This document shows positions 63,884 to 64,000 of a stretch of 64,000 nucleotides of DNA, piece by piece. The notes under the pieces are model-generated. The model did no database searches. It was not told the DNA's origin and saw only the letters and a program-made list of their open reading frames with translations. The position numbers were made by a program, and so were the translations under genes. The stretch lies in contig CP024846.1 of assembly GCA_004564215.1 (NCBI GenBank), forward strand, positions 1,922,001 through 1,986,000, given 5' to 3'. Numbering within the stretch: position 1 is the first letter of the stretch; each line of letters starts with the position of its first letter. This stretch comes from Beijerinckiaceae bacterium (lineage in GTDB: Bacteria > Pseudomonadota > Alphaproteobacteria > Rhizobiales > Beijerinckiaceae).

Positions 63884-64000
63884 CTAGCGGTTAGGCATCT
63901 TTGATCGTGGGGGCACTATTTTCGCAAAGGCATTCTCGAATGGCTGACCAACCTCTTCAACGCCAAGCTTTCGAGCGGTCTCTATAAACCGCTCGGATTG
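63884..64000 (-). CDS. Small hypothetical protein, 3' end only
   Basis: On the minus strand the frame reads QSERFIETARKLGVEEVGQP, then FENAFAKIVPPRSK, to a stop at 63884-63886. That pattern (SERFxExARxLGVDE ... FKKIVPPK) is a known small rhizobial/phage-linked protein type of unknown role. The start lies right of the window. Stop codons of this gene and the HEPN-like gene abut, being convergent. Confidence 0.5.
   Translation of the reverse strand, partial: QSERFIETARKLGVEEVGQPFENAFAKIVPPRSKMPNR

Noticed and set aside
1..64000. tRNA, rRNA or CRISPR arrays
   Set aside because: I looked for clover-leaf ends, repeated spaced motifs and rRNA-like stretches and found none by eye.

Overview
The window reads as chromosomal DNA of an alphaproteobacterium of the order Hyphomicrobiales (Rhizobiales), most likely near Beijerinckiaceae. 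Pointers are a CpdR-type single-domain response regulator, the small aa3 oxidase subunit IV gene beside a three-gene transhydrogenase operon, an IalB-family protein, OlsA/OlsB ornithine-lipid enzymes, rpsT next to dnaA, and ABC genes of the PQQ-alcohol-dehydrogenase-associated type seen in methylotrophs. This placement is inference from gene content; no 16S gene is present.

Left part (1-17 kb): a 5'-truncated IalB gene, acetyl-CoA synthetase and an L,D-transpeptidase, then a lipid region. A tight + strand operon (3988-7163) encodes an acyl carrier protein, a ketoacyl-ACP synthase, two hotdog-fold dehydratase-like proteins and a short-chain reductase, followed by a membrane GT2 glycosyltransferase. 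Facing it on the - strand are a desaturase strikingly like eukaryotic sphingolipid delta-4 desaturase, a YghO/ceramide-synthase-type acyltransferase and an alpha-oxoamine synthase of the serine palmitoyltransferase class. Together they supply a candidate for every step of a desaturated, glycosylated sphingolipid pathway. This is the main discovery candidate. An IS630-type insertion sequence sits exactly in the desaturase stop codon without destroying it. Divergent olsA and olsB follow, so two phosphorus-free membrane lipids may be encoded side by side.

Middle (17-36 kb): an SDR lacking its catalytic Tyr, a DUF938 methyltransferase, a MetX-like hydrolase, a YdhR-like protein, gamma-glutamyltransferase, RecQ, a NitT/TauT-type ABC importer, a cytochrome c, the four-gene PQQ-associated ABC system (without a dehydrogenase), hemC (apparently with an ATT start) and hemD, tsaD, ruvCA without ruvB, and dnaA.

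Right part (36-64 kb): rpsT, a decayed DarG-like antitoxin fragment, a lytic transglycosylase, cpdR, N-formylglutamate amidohydrolase, hisN, the pnt operon with the cox IV gene, an ABC1 kinase, an ABC-F ATPase, a tail-anchored AcpS-like protein, a TonB receptor, the alpha ribosomal operon (rpsM-rpsK-rpoA-rplQ, cut off from secY-adk), an HtrA protease, rarA, a TreS-maltokinase fusion and a low-GC HEPN-like gene. Several TA-flanked palindromic repeats (41.7, 42.7, 47.8 kb) look like non-autonomous relatives of the IS630 element. I saw no tRNA, rRNA or CRISPR array.
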